Shown piece by piece: positions 54,881 to 63,101 of a stretch of DNA of 64,000 nucleotides. Position 1 is the stretch's first letter; the number at the start of each line of letters is the position of its first letter. This stretch comes from Marinomonas balearica (lineage in GTDB: Bacteria; Pseudomonadota; Gammaproteobacteria; Pseudomonadales; Marinomonadaceae). The stretch is taken from the NCBI RefSeq assembly GCF_004362145.1, contig NZ_SNXC01000012.1, positions 186,001-250,000 on the forward strand, in the 5' to 3' direction. The notes below the pieces were generated by a model that was given only the letters and a program-made list of their open reading frames with translations, had not been told where the DNA came from and ran no database searches. The position numbers and the translations under genes are program-made.

Positions 54881-55190
54881 AAAGACGCATGTCAGTTTGG
54901 AAGAAAGCTTAAGCCCGATGACGTTTCTTGTTACGGACGCCTCTCACAAAGAAGAGAAAGTTCGTCAGGCATACGAGACGTGCTATTTTGATCTCGTTGA
55001 TAATCTGACGGCCATCATGGAACGAAAGGGCGTTAGAAACGCAAAAGCACTGGCTGAAGACACCATTGTCAGTCTAGTCGGTACTGTGACCGCGGCGAGG
55101 TCTATTGTCAGCATAGAAAAACAAAAGGCCTTTTTAGAAAGAGCGCAGCAACGCGTCTTCCAGAAATTGGAACGCGCTCCAACTCAATAG
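54864..55190 (+). pseudogene. Truncated TetR-family regulator (C-terminal part)
   Basis: About 108 codons from ARYLGKTHVSLEESL to the natural stop. This corresponds to the end of a TetR DNA-binding domain plus its ligand domain (DASHKEEKVRQAYETCYFD). The helix-turn-helix is missing and an in-frame stop lies just upstream. The gene is broken at the same point as the fabF remnant, on the opposite strand. Confidence 0.75.
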
Positions 55191-55234
55191 CGATTATAAC
55201 TAAGTAACTTTCAGAACCACAAAACTATCAGTTA

Positions 55235-55264
55235 AACATAAGTAAGTACTTGCTTACTTATGTT
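55235..55264. repeat. 30-bp palindrome between the tetR remnant and cysQ
   Basis: Arms AACATAAGTAAG (55235-55246) and CTTACTTATGTT (55253-55264) around TACTTG. It lies between convergent genes; there is no T run. It could be a terminator or an orphan operator. Confidence 0.5.
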
Positions 55265-55289
55265 ACTTGTAAAAGAGAGGGATTTAAGA

Positions 55290-56150
55290 TCACTTGTCTT
55301 GTTGGCTATACCAATTCACCACTCGAGCAGCGATCTGTGGATTCGCTATGATGAAGTGGCCATTTAATAGCGTGTCGCGCTGATTGTAACGGAACGGATC
55401 GCCCTTCGGTGTAATCAATACACCGCCCGCACCTTCAACAACAGCTTGTTGAGCAGCAGTATCCCATTCGCAAGTAGGACCGCGACGAAGGTGCAAATCA
55501 GCAATACCTTCAGCAATACGACATCCTTTAATAGAGCTTCCTTTTGGCAGCTCTCTGACATGCTCGTATTCTTCAATCAACATTTGTTTAAAGTCTTCCG
55601 GTAACGCAGGGCCATGGCTTCGGCTCGTCATAGCGACAAAAGGGCTGTTTGGTTCTCTAACCTTTATCACTTCCACATCGTCATCGCGCCACTTCATTGC
55701 GCCCGTTGGAAGGTCGTTCCAGAGATCGTGTTTCCTTAGCGATTCCGTCGCACCAAAATACCCTTCAGATGTTGTTGGCAAATAGACAATGCCCAACACG
55801 GATTCACCGTCAATCACCAACGCGATGTTGATACTGAACTCTCCGTTGCGCTTAATGAACTCTTTCGTTCCATCTAACGGATCTACAACCCAAAGTCGAC
55901 GCCATTTAGATCTTTCTTCAAACGGTTTAACATCTTCTTCTGATAGAATTGGAATATCCGGTGTTAATTTTTTTAAGCCTTCAGAAATCACTTTATGTGC
56001 AGCTAAGTCTGCTTCCGTTACAGGACTGTCATCAGACTTTTGTTGAATACCCAAATCCTCTTGCTGATAAATTTCCATGATAGCATCAGCAGCATTGTGT
56101 ATTATTTCTTGTAGAGCTTTAAAAACTGGGTGGCGACCAACATCCTGCAT
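55290..56150 (-). CDS. cysQ: 3'(2'),5'-bisphosphate nucleotidase CysQ
   Basis: An inositol monophosphatase-family enzyme of 286 residues (E. coli CysQ is 246) that removes the 3'-phosphate from PAP in sulfur assimilation. Metal-binding motifs are ILSEE, WVVDPLDGTKEF and CEWDTAAQQAVVEGAGG; SPVTEADLAAH is at the N-terminal side. The start ATG has GAGG five bases upstream. Divergent from hslR, convergent with the tetR remnant. Confidence 0.92.
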   Translation of the reverse strand: MQDVGRHPVFKALQEIIHNAADAIMEIYQQEDLGIQQKSDDSPVTEADLAAHKVISEGLKKLTPDIPILSEEDVKPFEERSKWRRLWVVDPLDGTKEFIKRNGEFSINIALVIDGESVLGIVYLPTTSEGYFGATESLRKHDLWNDLPTGAMKWRDDDVEVIKVREPNSPFVAMTSRSHGPALPEDFKQMLIEEYEHVRELPKGSSIKGCRIAEGIADLHLRRGPTCEWDTAAQQAVVEGAGGVLITPKGDPFRYNQRDTLLNGHFIIANPQIAARVVNWYSQQDK

Positions 56151-56192
56151 AACAGCCTCAGTACAAACAATTTAGGATTAACGCGATAACAT

Positions 56193-56612
56193 ATGAGTAA
56201 AGCAGAAAAGCAAGCCTCACCACAAGCGGTAAGATTAGATAAATGGCTTTGGGCCGCACGTTTTTATAAAACCCGCACACTTTGTAAGGAAGCAATCGAC
56301 GGAGGAAAGGTAATTTATAACGGATCTAAGGGCAAAGCTGCCAAAAATGTTGAGGTCGGCTCAGAGATCCGTTTACGTCTCGGTTGGGATGAAAGGACCA
56401 TCAAGGTACTCGCTTTAAGTGAACAACGCCGAGGTGCGCCAGAAGCGCGCTTATTGTACGAAGAGACCGCAGAGTCCATTGAGAAGCGAGAACGTCGTGC
56501 GCTGGAAAATAAATCCTATGGCGGACGCATCATGTCAGACCATAAGCCGAACAAAAAAGAGCGTCGAGATATTCGCCAGCTTAAAAACGACGTTTTCAAT
56601 TCCTTTGATTAA
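56193..56612 (+). CDS. hslR: Heat shock protein 15 (S4 domain ribosome rescue factor HslR)
   Basis: A 139-residue protein with an S4 RNA-binding domain (about 14-75: RLDKWLWAARFYKTRTLCKE, GGKVIYNG) and a basic C-terminal tail. It binds stalled 50S subunits with nascent chains in E. coli. The ribosome-binding site is weak. It is convergent with dprA, 18 bases apart. Confidence 0.92.
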   Translation: MSKAEKQASPQAVRLDKWLWAARFYKTRTLCKEAIDGGKVIYNGSKGKAAKNVEVGSEIRLRLGWDERTIKVLALSEQRRGAPEARLLYEETAESIEKRERRALENKSYGGRIMSDHKPNKKERRDIRQLKNDVFNSFD

Positions 56613-56630
56613 ACACGTTTTGGGTAATTG

Positions 56631-57875
56631 TTAGCACCTAAAGTACATGCCTTGTTGATTGGCGATTAGGCTGTTTAATTCGAGCTCCATCAATGTCTGC
56701 ATCAAATTCGGTGCAGGCCAACTCGTCAACCGGATCAATTCGTCAAAATCCAAACCCACTCGTTCTTGCTGTAAGATTTCAAAAAGAGTTTTTGCATCAA
56801 CCGATAAAAAATCCGGTAAGCAAGTTTGCTTCGACAGCTTTGTTTGGGCCTGCTTATCTAACTTAACGCTCGAACAGGTGTTGTACTGAGTCTGCTTCTC
56901 TTCTTGATAAATCTTTTTGTTCGTATCGGAAATAGGATACGACCTCAGCGGTAATTCGATATCTTCCAACACATCTTCTGCCGACCGAACTAAAGTAGCT
57001 CCGTGTCGTATTAAAGCATTGGGGCCCGATGCCAAGACATCGTTAATGTGCCCGGGCACTGCGTACACATTGCGATTTTGTTCTAGTGCATACTGCGCAC
57101 TGATTAACGAACCACTTCGCTCGGATGCTTCAACAACTAATACGCCGGAACTGATGCCACTGATGATTCGGTTTCTAGGAGGAAATAGATGAGCTCGCAC
57201 TTCCGTCGTTAGCGGGTATTCACTTATAAGTGCTCCGTCATTCTCAACGATGTTTTTATACAAGGTAGCGTTTTGCTTAGGATAAAGATTAAGTAACCCC
57301 GTTCCCATCACTGACAGCGTTTTACCTTGTACGTCCAATGCGCCTTGATGCGCGTAGGTGTCGATTCCCATTGCTCCGCCACTGACAATACATACGTCAT
57401 GCGATGCAAGTTTAGCACTCCAATCTTTTGATGCCTTACGGCCAAAAGTTGATGCCCGACGCGCGCCGACAACCCCCAAACACTTTTTATGCTGTAACAG
57501 TGTTTCATTTCCTTGAACATACAAAAACGTAGGCGCAACGGCAATTTCATGTAGAAGTGAAGGGAACGCCTTATTTTCTCTAAATACGATATGATGACTG
57601 CGGCTTGCATGGAGCCAGTTCTGTGTCACATCACGTTTTTTCTTTGCTTCATCAGAAAGGACATTTGAATTCAAAAGTGCAATGGCTTGAATCGCAGTTT
57701 GCTTTGGCCATTTAAGTCGGTTTAGCGTACCCACGTCGAGGCTCGTATCAGCCTGATCCATTTCCAATGTTTTTAAGTAAGTATAAAGGCGCGCTAAACG
57801 AGTAGGGCCTACACCTTCAATAAAGCTAAGACAAAGCCACTTTTCTAATGAAAAGCCTAAGTAGGTTTGATCCAT
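56631..57875 (-). CDS. dprA: DNA processing protein DprA
   Basis: A 414-residue protein with the Rossmann-like DprA domain (about 100-300): LGVVGARRASTFG, CIVSGGAMGIDTYAHQGAL, FPPRNRIISGISSGVLVVEA and SGPNALIRHGATLV. A helix-hairpin-like N-terminal region comes before and a winged-helix-like C-terminal part after. It loads RecA on incoming single-stranded DNA in natural transformation. It is divergent from def; the LysM gene usually found between them in pseudomonads is missing. Confidence 0.93.
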   Translation of the reverse strand: MDQTYLGFSLEKWLCLSFIEGVGPTRLARLYTYLKTLEMDQADTSLDVGTLNRLKWPKQTAIQAIALLNSNVLSDEAKKKRDVTQNWLHASRSHHIVFRENKAFPSLLHEIAVAPTFLYVQGNETLLQHKKCLGVVGARRASTFGRKASKDWSAKLASHDVCIVSGGAMGIDTYAHQGALDVQGKTLSVMGTGLLNLYPKQNATLYKNIVENDGALISEYPLTTEVRAHLFPPRNRIISGISSGVLVVEASERSGSLISAQYALEQNRNVYAVPGHINDVLASGPNALIRHGATLVRSAEDVLEDIELPLRSYPISDTNKKIYQEEKQTQYNTCSSVKLDKQAQTKLSKQTCLPDFLSVDAKTLFEILQQERVGLDFDELIRLTSWPAPNLMQTLMELELNSLIANQQGMYFRC

Positions 57876-58173
57876 ATACCATCCTTGTATTGATCATTGT
57901 TGAATTACACCATTCTCAATTAGTATTTGAACACTTACGAAATTAATAAGGGTGTAAGTGACAACTAATCATAGCGAGGTGATCTAGAACACGCTCCGAC
58001 ACTTCCCGTTGTCATTAAGCTTTTCTATCAGGGCTATTCAATCATATTGCACAAAATTCGGCCATAGATACTCGGCGTAGCCTGTCAGTTTGAGTTACAA
58101 TAAAGAGAATTGAATAAGGCTTTTTTTGGAAGAACCAAAACAAGGTCAGTACAGAACTATTTGGAATACCGCT
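57876..58173. other. Divergent intergenic region between dprA and def
   Basis: No gene is seen in these 298 bases. A TTG at 58126 would extend def by 16 residues but has no ribosome-binding site. No confident promoter. Confidence 0.5.
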
Positions 58174-58680
58174 ATGGCTGTTTTAACCGTACTTGAATAC
58201 CCCGATCCTAGATTACGCACAGTAGCAACGGAAGTCGAAGAAGTCACACCTGAAATTCAGGCCATGGTCGACGACATGCTGGACACCATGTATGACCAAA
58301 GTGGCGTTGGTCTTGCTGCAACTCAAGTTGATATTCATAAACGCATTGTCGTTATGGACCATTCAGAAGAGCGTAATGAGCCTCTTGTGTTCATCAATCC
58401 TGAATTTGTTGTTTTAGATGATGAGCCAAATGAGTTCCAAGAAGGTTGTTTATCCGTTCCTGGATACTACGAACTCATTTACCGCGCCGCAAAAGTAAAG
58501 GTAAAAGCACTCGATCGAGAAGGCAATCCTTTTGAAATGGACACGGACGAATTAATGGCCGTGTGCGTTCAACATGAAATTGATCACTTAGATGGCAAAC
58601 TATTTGTGGATTATATTTCGCCACTTAAGCGTAATCGTATAAAATCCAAACTACAGAAACTTCAGAAGAAGCGCGCCTAA
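58174..58680 (+). CDS. def: Peptide deformylase
   Basis: A 168-residue iron-dependent enzyme that removes the N-formyl group from new proteins. All three motifs are present: GVGLAATQ (45-51), EGCLSVPGY (Cys92) and QHEIDHLDG (His134, His138). The length matches E. coli (169). The start ATG at 58174 is chosen because the family begins at [16 protein letters not shown] terminator at 58787 separates it from fmt. Confidence 0.96.
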   Translation: MAVLTVLEYPDPRLRTVATEVEEVTPEIQAMVDDMLDTMYDQSGVGLAATQVDIHKRIVVMDHSEERNEPLVFINPEFVVLDDEPNEFQEGCLSVPGYYELIYRAAKVKVKALDREGNPFEMDTDELMAVCVQHEIDHLDGKLFVDYISPLKRNRIKSKLQKLQKKRA

Positions 58681-58786
58681 GCAAGCTTTAGAAATAATAA
58701 GTGCTTTAATAATTGGATTAGTTTGCATCACGACCTGCCAGCGAAACTGAGCAAAGTGTCAATACGATGCTAACAATCAACTAAAG

Positions 58787-58810
58787 ATCAGGCTTCGGCC
58801 TGATTTTTTT
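58787..58810 (+). terminator. Rho-independent terminator between def and fmt
   Basis: Stem ATCAGGC/GCCTGAT (58787-58793 with 58798-58804) with a TTCG tetraloop, then seven T. def and fmt, often co-transcribed, are partly separated here. Confidence 0.88.
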
Positions 58811-58833
58811 GTTATCGACTCAGGATAATATTC

Positions 58834-59838
58834 ATGCCACATAACTCTATCAATTCTAATGAAACGCCTCTAAGAATCGTATTTGCGGGTACACCAGATT
58901 TTGCTGCGTCCAGTTTGCAGGCAATACTCGACAATGCTGAAACAAACCAATATGAAATTGTTGCGGTTTACACGCAACCAGACAGGCCCGCTGGGCGAGG
59001 ACAAAAGCTCGTAGCAAGCCCTGTGAAACAACTTGCACAGCAACACAACATTGCGGTTTATCAGCCTCTTAACTTTAAGCAAGACGATGGCAAACAAACG
59101 TTGGCGGACCTGAATGCCGATATTATGATCGTTGCAGCTTATGGGATCATTCTTCCCAAAGTCGTTTTGGATACGCCACGCTTAGGCTGCATCAACGTAC
59201 ATGCGTCATTGCTACCAAGATGGCGAGGCGCTGCACCGATTCATCGAGCTCTTCTAGCAGGGGATACCAAAACAGGCATCACTATTATGCAAATGGATGT
59301 TGGCTTGGACACAGGCGACATGCTGCTAAAAGCAGAGTGCGACATTCTTGAAGACGACACATCTGGTGTACTGCACGATAGGCTTGCTCCATTAGGAGGA
59401 AAAGCCCTTATAGACGCGCTTGAGAAAATCAAAGTCGGCGATATCTCTCCTGAAAAGCAAGACGAATCACTCACTTGCTACGCAGGTAAATTAACGAAAA
59501 CCGAAGGTCAGATAGATTGGAATCAATCTGCCAAGATGATTGCTCGCCAAGTGCGGGGTCTACATCCTTGGCCTATCGCCTATACCCAAACAGATGCAGG
59601 CGTTATGAAAGTACATGCGGCACAGGTCAAGAGTTCAGAAACCTCCGAAAGTGCTCCTGTCGCTAACATCCTATCTTCAGGGAAAGAAGGTGTTGTTGTT
59701 CAAACAGGGCAAGGTCATCTGATTTTAGAAAACATACAGTTTCCCGGTGGAAAGCGCATGTCTGTTCAAGATGCGCTAAATGGAAAACACAAAGCAGCTC
59801 TCAGTGTCGGCACTTCGGTTGTTAAAACTGACGCATAA
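58834..59838 (+). CDS. fmt: Methionyl-tRNA formyltransferase
   Basis: A 334-residue enzyme that formylates initiator Met-tRNA with 10-formyl-tetrahydrofolate. It has IVFAGTPDFAA, the catalytic region ASLLPRWRGAAPIHRALLAGD, and VGLDTGDML in the N-terminal domain, with the smaller C-terminal tRNA-binding domain at about 220-320. AGGA lies eight bases before the ATG. The next gene is rsmB. Confidence 0.96.
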   Translation: MPHNSINSNETPLRIVFAGTPDFAASSLQAILDNAETNQYEIVAVYTQPDRPAGRGQKLVASPVKQLAQQHNIAVYQPLNFKQDDGKQTLADLNADIMIVAAYGIILPKVVLDTPRLGCINVHASLLPRWRGAAPIHRALLAGDTKTGITIMQMDVGLDTGDMLLKAECDILEDDTSGVLHDRLAPLGGKALIDALEKIKVGDISPEKQDESLTCYAGKLTKTEGQIDWNQSAKMIARQVRGLHPWPIAYTQTDAGVMKVHAAQVKSSETSESAPVANILSSGKEGVVVQTGQGHLILENIQFPGGKRMSVQDALNGKHKAALSVGTSVVKTDA

Positions 59839-59844
59839 AAATCT

Positions 59845-59864
59845 CACCTCACGAAAGTGAGGTG
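59845..59864 (+). other. Hairpin between fmt and rsmB
   Basis: CACCTCAC/GTGAGGTG (59845-59852 with 59857-59864) with a GAAA tetraloop. No T run. It includes a possible GTG start for rsmB that lacks other support. Confidence 0.45.
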
Positions 59865-59889
59865 CCCCGTTAATTTAGAGATACAGCCA

Positions 59890-61272
59890 ATGTCAGATTT
59901 CCACAATGATCAGCCTTCAATGGGGTCACGAGTCGCCGCCGTTGAAGTCATTACACAAATATTGCTTCAACAAGGTTCCTTGTCGACACAGTTGTCGAGG
60001 ATACAAGCAAAAGTAGATTTTGATGATCAAGCGTTACTAAAAGAGTACTGTTTTGGCGTGTGTCGTCATTTCCCATCGCTCAATTCAATCGCGTTAAGCT
60101 TACTTGCAAAACCATTCGAAGAGCGAGATTTTGATCTTTATGCCACATTATTATTAGGTCTTTACCAGCTACAACATATGAGCACTCCCGATCACGCAGC
60201 CATCAATGAATCAGTTGAACTGTGTCGAACTCTGAAAAAAGACTGGGCGACCAAAATTATTAATGCCGTATTGAGACGTTATCAGAGGGATCAAGACGAC
60301 ATCATTGCGGCCATTTCGTCACAACCTTCTGTCGAATTCAATCTACCAAAATGGATCATCAAGAGAATCAAAAAGAACTGGCCGGACCAGTTCGAGTCCA
60401 TTGTCGAAGCGACTAATGCTCGCCCACCCATGTGCATTCGCGTAAACCTAGATAAGGTTTCACGTGAAATATATAAGAACATGCTGGACGAGGAAGGTAT
60501 TGTTTCACGTGAAACATCATTTTCAGAGTCAGGTTTGTATCTCGAAACCGCAGTACCAATTTTTGTATTGCCAAAATTTACTGAAGGATTTGTAAGCGTA
60601 CAAGACGAGGCTGCACAGCTGTCTGCTCAAATATTACATCCGAAAAATAATGAGCGTTTACTTGATGCTTGTGCCGCCCCGGGTGGAAAAACGGGACACC
60701 TTTTGGAAACGGCTCCGGATGTGCAACTTACTGCGGTTGAGTTAGAACCGTGGCGCTTAGAAAGAATTGAAGAGAACCTTGAACGTTTAGGGTATCAAGT
60801 GGAGCTGATTGTTAGTGATGCTGGAGATTTAAAAAACTGGTGGGATGAAACTCCGTACGACAAAGTTTTATTAGATGCGCCTTGCTCAGCAACCGGCGTA
60901 ATTCGACGCAATCCTGACATTAAGATTAATAGAAAACCAGCTGATATCGAGGCGCTTGTAGAAATCCAATCGACCTTGTTGGACAACGTTTGGCAAGTCG
61001 TTGGAGAGGGCGGTTATTTACTTTACGCTACCTGTTCAATCATGCCGGAAGAAAACAGTCTTCAAATCGAGCGTTTCTTAGCGAGAACAGCAACCGCAGT
61101 TGAGGTTCCGTTGAATTCAATTAGTAGTCATTCAATTAATAGTGATTCTACAATTAGCAAGGTCGCTACGAATACCTCAAACAACAAGACTGACCATGGC
61201 CACCAGCTCCTTCCTAAGGTCGACGGTCATGATGGCTTCTACTATTGCTTATTACAAAAAAGAGACGCCTAA
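59890..61272 (+). CDS. rsmB: 16S rRNA m5C967 methyltransferase RsmB
   Basis: About 460 residues with a NusB-like RNA-binding domain (about 15-140) and a Rossmann methyltransferase domain. Visible are DACAAPGGKTGHLLE (SAM site), LDAPCSATGVIRRNPDIK and YATCSIMPEEN, holding the two catalytic cysteines. The ATG at 59890 is chosen over an upstream GTG at 59857 in a hairpin. Two ParB-type parS-like sites (60456 and 60501) lie inside the coding region; the terminator at 61301 contains a third. Confidence 0.95.
   Translation: MSDFHNDQPSMGSRVAAVEVITQILLQQGSLSTQLSRIQAKVDFDDQALLKEYCFGVCRHFPSLNSIALSLLAKPFEERDFDLYATLLLGLYQLQHMSTPDHAAINESVELCRTLKKDWATKIINAVLRRYQRDQDDIIAAISSQPSVEFNLPKWIIKRIKKNWPDQFESIVEATNARPPMCIRVNLDKVSREIYKNMLDEEGIVSRETSFSESGLYLETAVPIFVLPKFTEGFVSVQDEAAQLSAQILHPKNNERLLDACAAPGGKTGHLLETAPDVQLTAVELEPWRLERIEENLERLGYQVELIVSDAGDLKNWWDETPYDKVLLDAPCSATGVIRRNPDIKINRKPADIEALVEIQSTLLDNVWQVVGEGGYLLYATCSIMPEENSLQIERFLARTATAVEVPLNSISSHSINSDSTISKVATNTSNNKTDHGHQLLPKVDGHDGFYYCLLQKRDA
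60456..60471. promoter_or_regulatory. Imperfect parS-like site in rsmB
   Basis: GGTTTCACGTGAAATA matches the ParB consensus TGTTTCACGTGAAACA at 14 of 16 positions, keeping the core TTTCACGTGAAA. Confidence 0.6.
60501..60516. promoter_or_regulatory. Perfect parS site in rsmB
   Basis: TGTTTCACGTGAAACA is the full 16-bp ParB/Spo0J binding palindrome, inside the rsmB reading frame. ParB binds here to start chromosome partition near the origin. Confidence 0.88.
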
Positions 61273-61300
61273 CCTAGACGACAATCTAAATTAAAATTCT

Positions 61301-61334
61301 AAAAAGGAGTGTTTCACGTGAAACACTCCTTTTT
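61301..61334 (+). terminator. Terminator of rsmB with an embedded perfect parS site
   Basis: A 34-base perfect palindrome (61301-61334) with A and T runs on either side acts as a rho-independent terminator 28 bases after the rsmB stop. Its centre, 61310-61325, is TGTTTCACGTGAAACA, the complete parS consensus. Confidence 0.85.
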
Positions 61335-61598
61335 TTGTTTTCAGGTTAGTCATGTTTTCATTACAAATGATGTTCGCTGAGCCGACATAAGGGCAAATTG
61401 AGATTCACCAAAATTCCATACCGACAATAGATCAATTCATCATTTAATCTCCTTTAGAAAAAAATCATCAATAAATTCAAAATAGACGTTAAAACTATCG
61501 GAGAACGAGTTTAGAATTAACTACTTGCGACACGCTAACGCAATTAACACGACAGTAAATCAGAACCTAAGTGAGAGGCGTCTCCTCTAAGGCAGTTT
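61335..61598. other. Intergenic region upstream of trkA
   Basis: No gene is seen. A hairpin AGAGG/CCTCT lies within 30 bases of the trkA ATG, just before the AAGG ribosome-binding site, and may affect translation. No confident promoter. Confidence 0.4.
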
Positions 61599-62972
61599 AT
61601 GAAAATAATCATTATCGGTGCAGGTCAGGTTGGAGCCACTCTGGCAGAGAACCTTGCAAATGAAGATAACGACATTACCGTTATTGACAGTAACCAACAT
61701 CGACTGAGAGAACTGCAAGATCGGCTCGATATCCAAACAGTAGAGGGGAGTGGATCGCATCCCGACGTACTTGATCAAGCAGGTTGTAATGATGCAGACA
61801 TGTTGATCGCGGTAAGCAACCAAGATGAAATAAACATGGTGGCGTGCCAAATCGCTCATACGCTATTCAAAACACCCACCAAAATTGGTCGAGTACGCTC
61901 CAGCGCCTACGCGAAATATCCAAAACTTTTCTCTGATACAGCGCTCCCAATCGACGTACGTATTAGCCCAGAGAAAGAAGTGACGAAGCACTTAAGTCGC
62001 CTGATTCGATATCCGGGCGCATTACAGGTGATGGAGTTCGCTGAGGGGAAAGTTCAGCTGGTCGTGGTTAAAGCGGAGACAGGCGGCCCTCTCATTGATC
62101 AGCCCATTAGCTACTTAAAAGAACACATGCCATCGATTCAAACTCGAATCGCAGCAATTTATCGTGAAGGCAAAGCCATCAAGCCAGACGGTAATACTCA
62201 TATTCGAGCCAATGACGAAGTATTCTTCCTTACGGCTCAGAGAGACGTGCTCGATGTGATGAGTGAGATGCGTCCATTGGATACGCCATATCGCCGTATC
62301 ATCATTGCGGGCGGCGGTAACATAGGTGAACGTTTAGCGCAGAGCCTAGAAAAAGAATACCGAGTTAAAATCATTGAACGTAGCCCTGAACGCTGTCGCT
62401 ATTTATCAGAAACGCTAAACAACACCATCGTACTCAATGGCGATGCGTCAAAACAGGAATTGCTGCTGGAAGAAAATATCGAGTCGACTGATGTTTTCTG
62501 TGCACTGACAAACAACGACGAAGCGAACATCATGTCTTCGATGTTGGCCAAAGTACTTGGCGTGAGAACGGTCATGACGATCATCAACAACCCTGCGTAC
62601 GTCGATATCGTACAGAAAGGCATGATAGACATCGCGATTTCGCCGCAACAAACCACCATCAGTAGTTTGCTGTCCTACATCCGTCGTGGTGATGTGGTAA
62701 ATGTTCACTCGCTGCGTAAAGGTGCTGCGGAAGCATTAGAAGCCGTCGCACACGGAGATTACAACTCGTCTAAAGTTGTGGGGCGAAAAATCTCAAACAT
62801 TAACCTTCCCGAAGGTGCAACGATTGGTGCGATTGTTCGAGGCGATGATATTATTCTTGGCTCAGGAGACGTGAAAATCGAAGCTGAGGATCACGTCATT
62901 CTATTTGTCTCTAACAAAAAGCAGATACCTGCGGTAGAGCAACTGTTCCAAGTAGGGCTGACTTTCTTCTAA
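61599..62972 (+). CDS. trkA: Trk system potassium uptake regulatory subunit TrkA
   Basis: A 457-residue cytosolic gating subunit with two RCK units. Each has a Rossmann NAD-binding motif (IIGAGQVGATLAENL at residue 4; IIAGGGNIGERLAQSLE at about 235) followed by a TrkA-C domain. It controls the TrkH potassium channel encoded next. AAGG lies six bases before the ATG. Confidence 0.96.
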   Translation: MKIIIIGAGQVGATLAENLANEDNDITVIDSNQHRLRELQDRLDIQTVEGSGSHPDVLDQAGCNDADMLIAVSNQDEINMVACQIAHTLFKTPTKIGRVRSSAYAKYPKLFSDTALPIDVRISPEKEVTKHLSRLIRYPGALQVMEFAEGKVQLVVVKAETGGPLIDQPISYLKEHMPSIQTRIAAIYREGKAIKPDGNTHIRANDEVFFLTAQRDVLDVMSEMRPLDTPYRRIIIAGGGNIGERLAQSLEKEYRVKIIERSPERCRYLSETLNNTIVLNGDASKQELLLEENIESTDVFCALTNNDEANIMSSMLAKVLGVRTVMTIINNPAYVDIVQKGMIDIAISPQQTTISSLLSYIRRGDVVNVHSLRKGAAEALEAVAHGDYNSSKVVGRKISNINLPEGATIGAIVRGDDIILGSGDVKIEAEDHVILFVSNKKQIPAVEQLFQVGLTFF

Positions 62973-63001
62973 TCCAAATACTTAAATCAGCGAGCAAACG
63001 T

Positions 63002-63023
63002 CGAATGAGCCCAAGCTCATTCG
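63002..63023 (+). other. Hairpin between trkA and trkH
   Basis: CGAATGAGC/GCTCATTCG (63002-63010 with 63015-63023), loop CCAA, no T run. A probable intercistronic RNA element. Confidence 0.4.
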
Positions 63024-63101
63024 CAAGTAATCGAAAGCAAGATCAAACAAAAATAAGCGCGCTGAGTGATTCAGCGACAACAAGTAAATTGGAAAAGACA
63101 T

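Noticed and set aside
54864..55190. Complete TetR regulator or small independent gene
   Set aside because: The DNA-binding domain is missing and an in-frame stop lies directly upstream; it is the 3' part of a broken gene.
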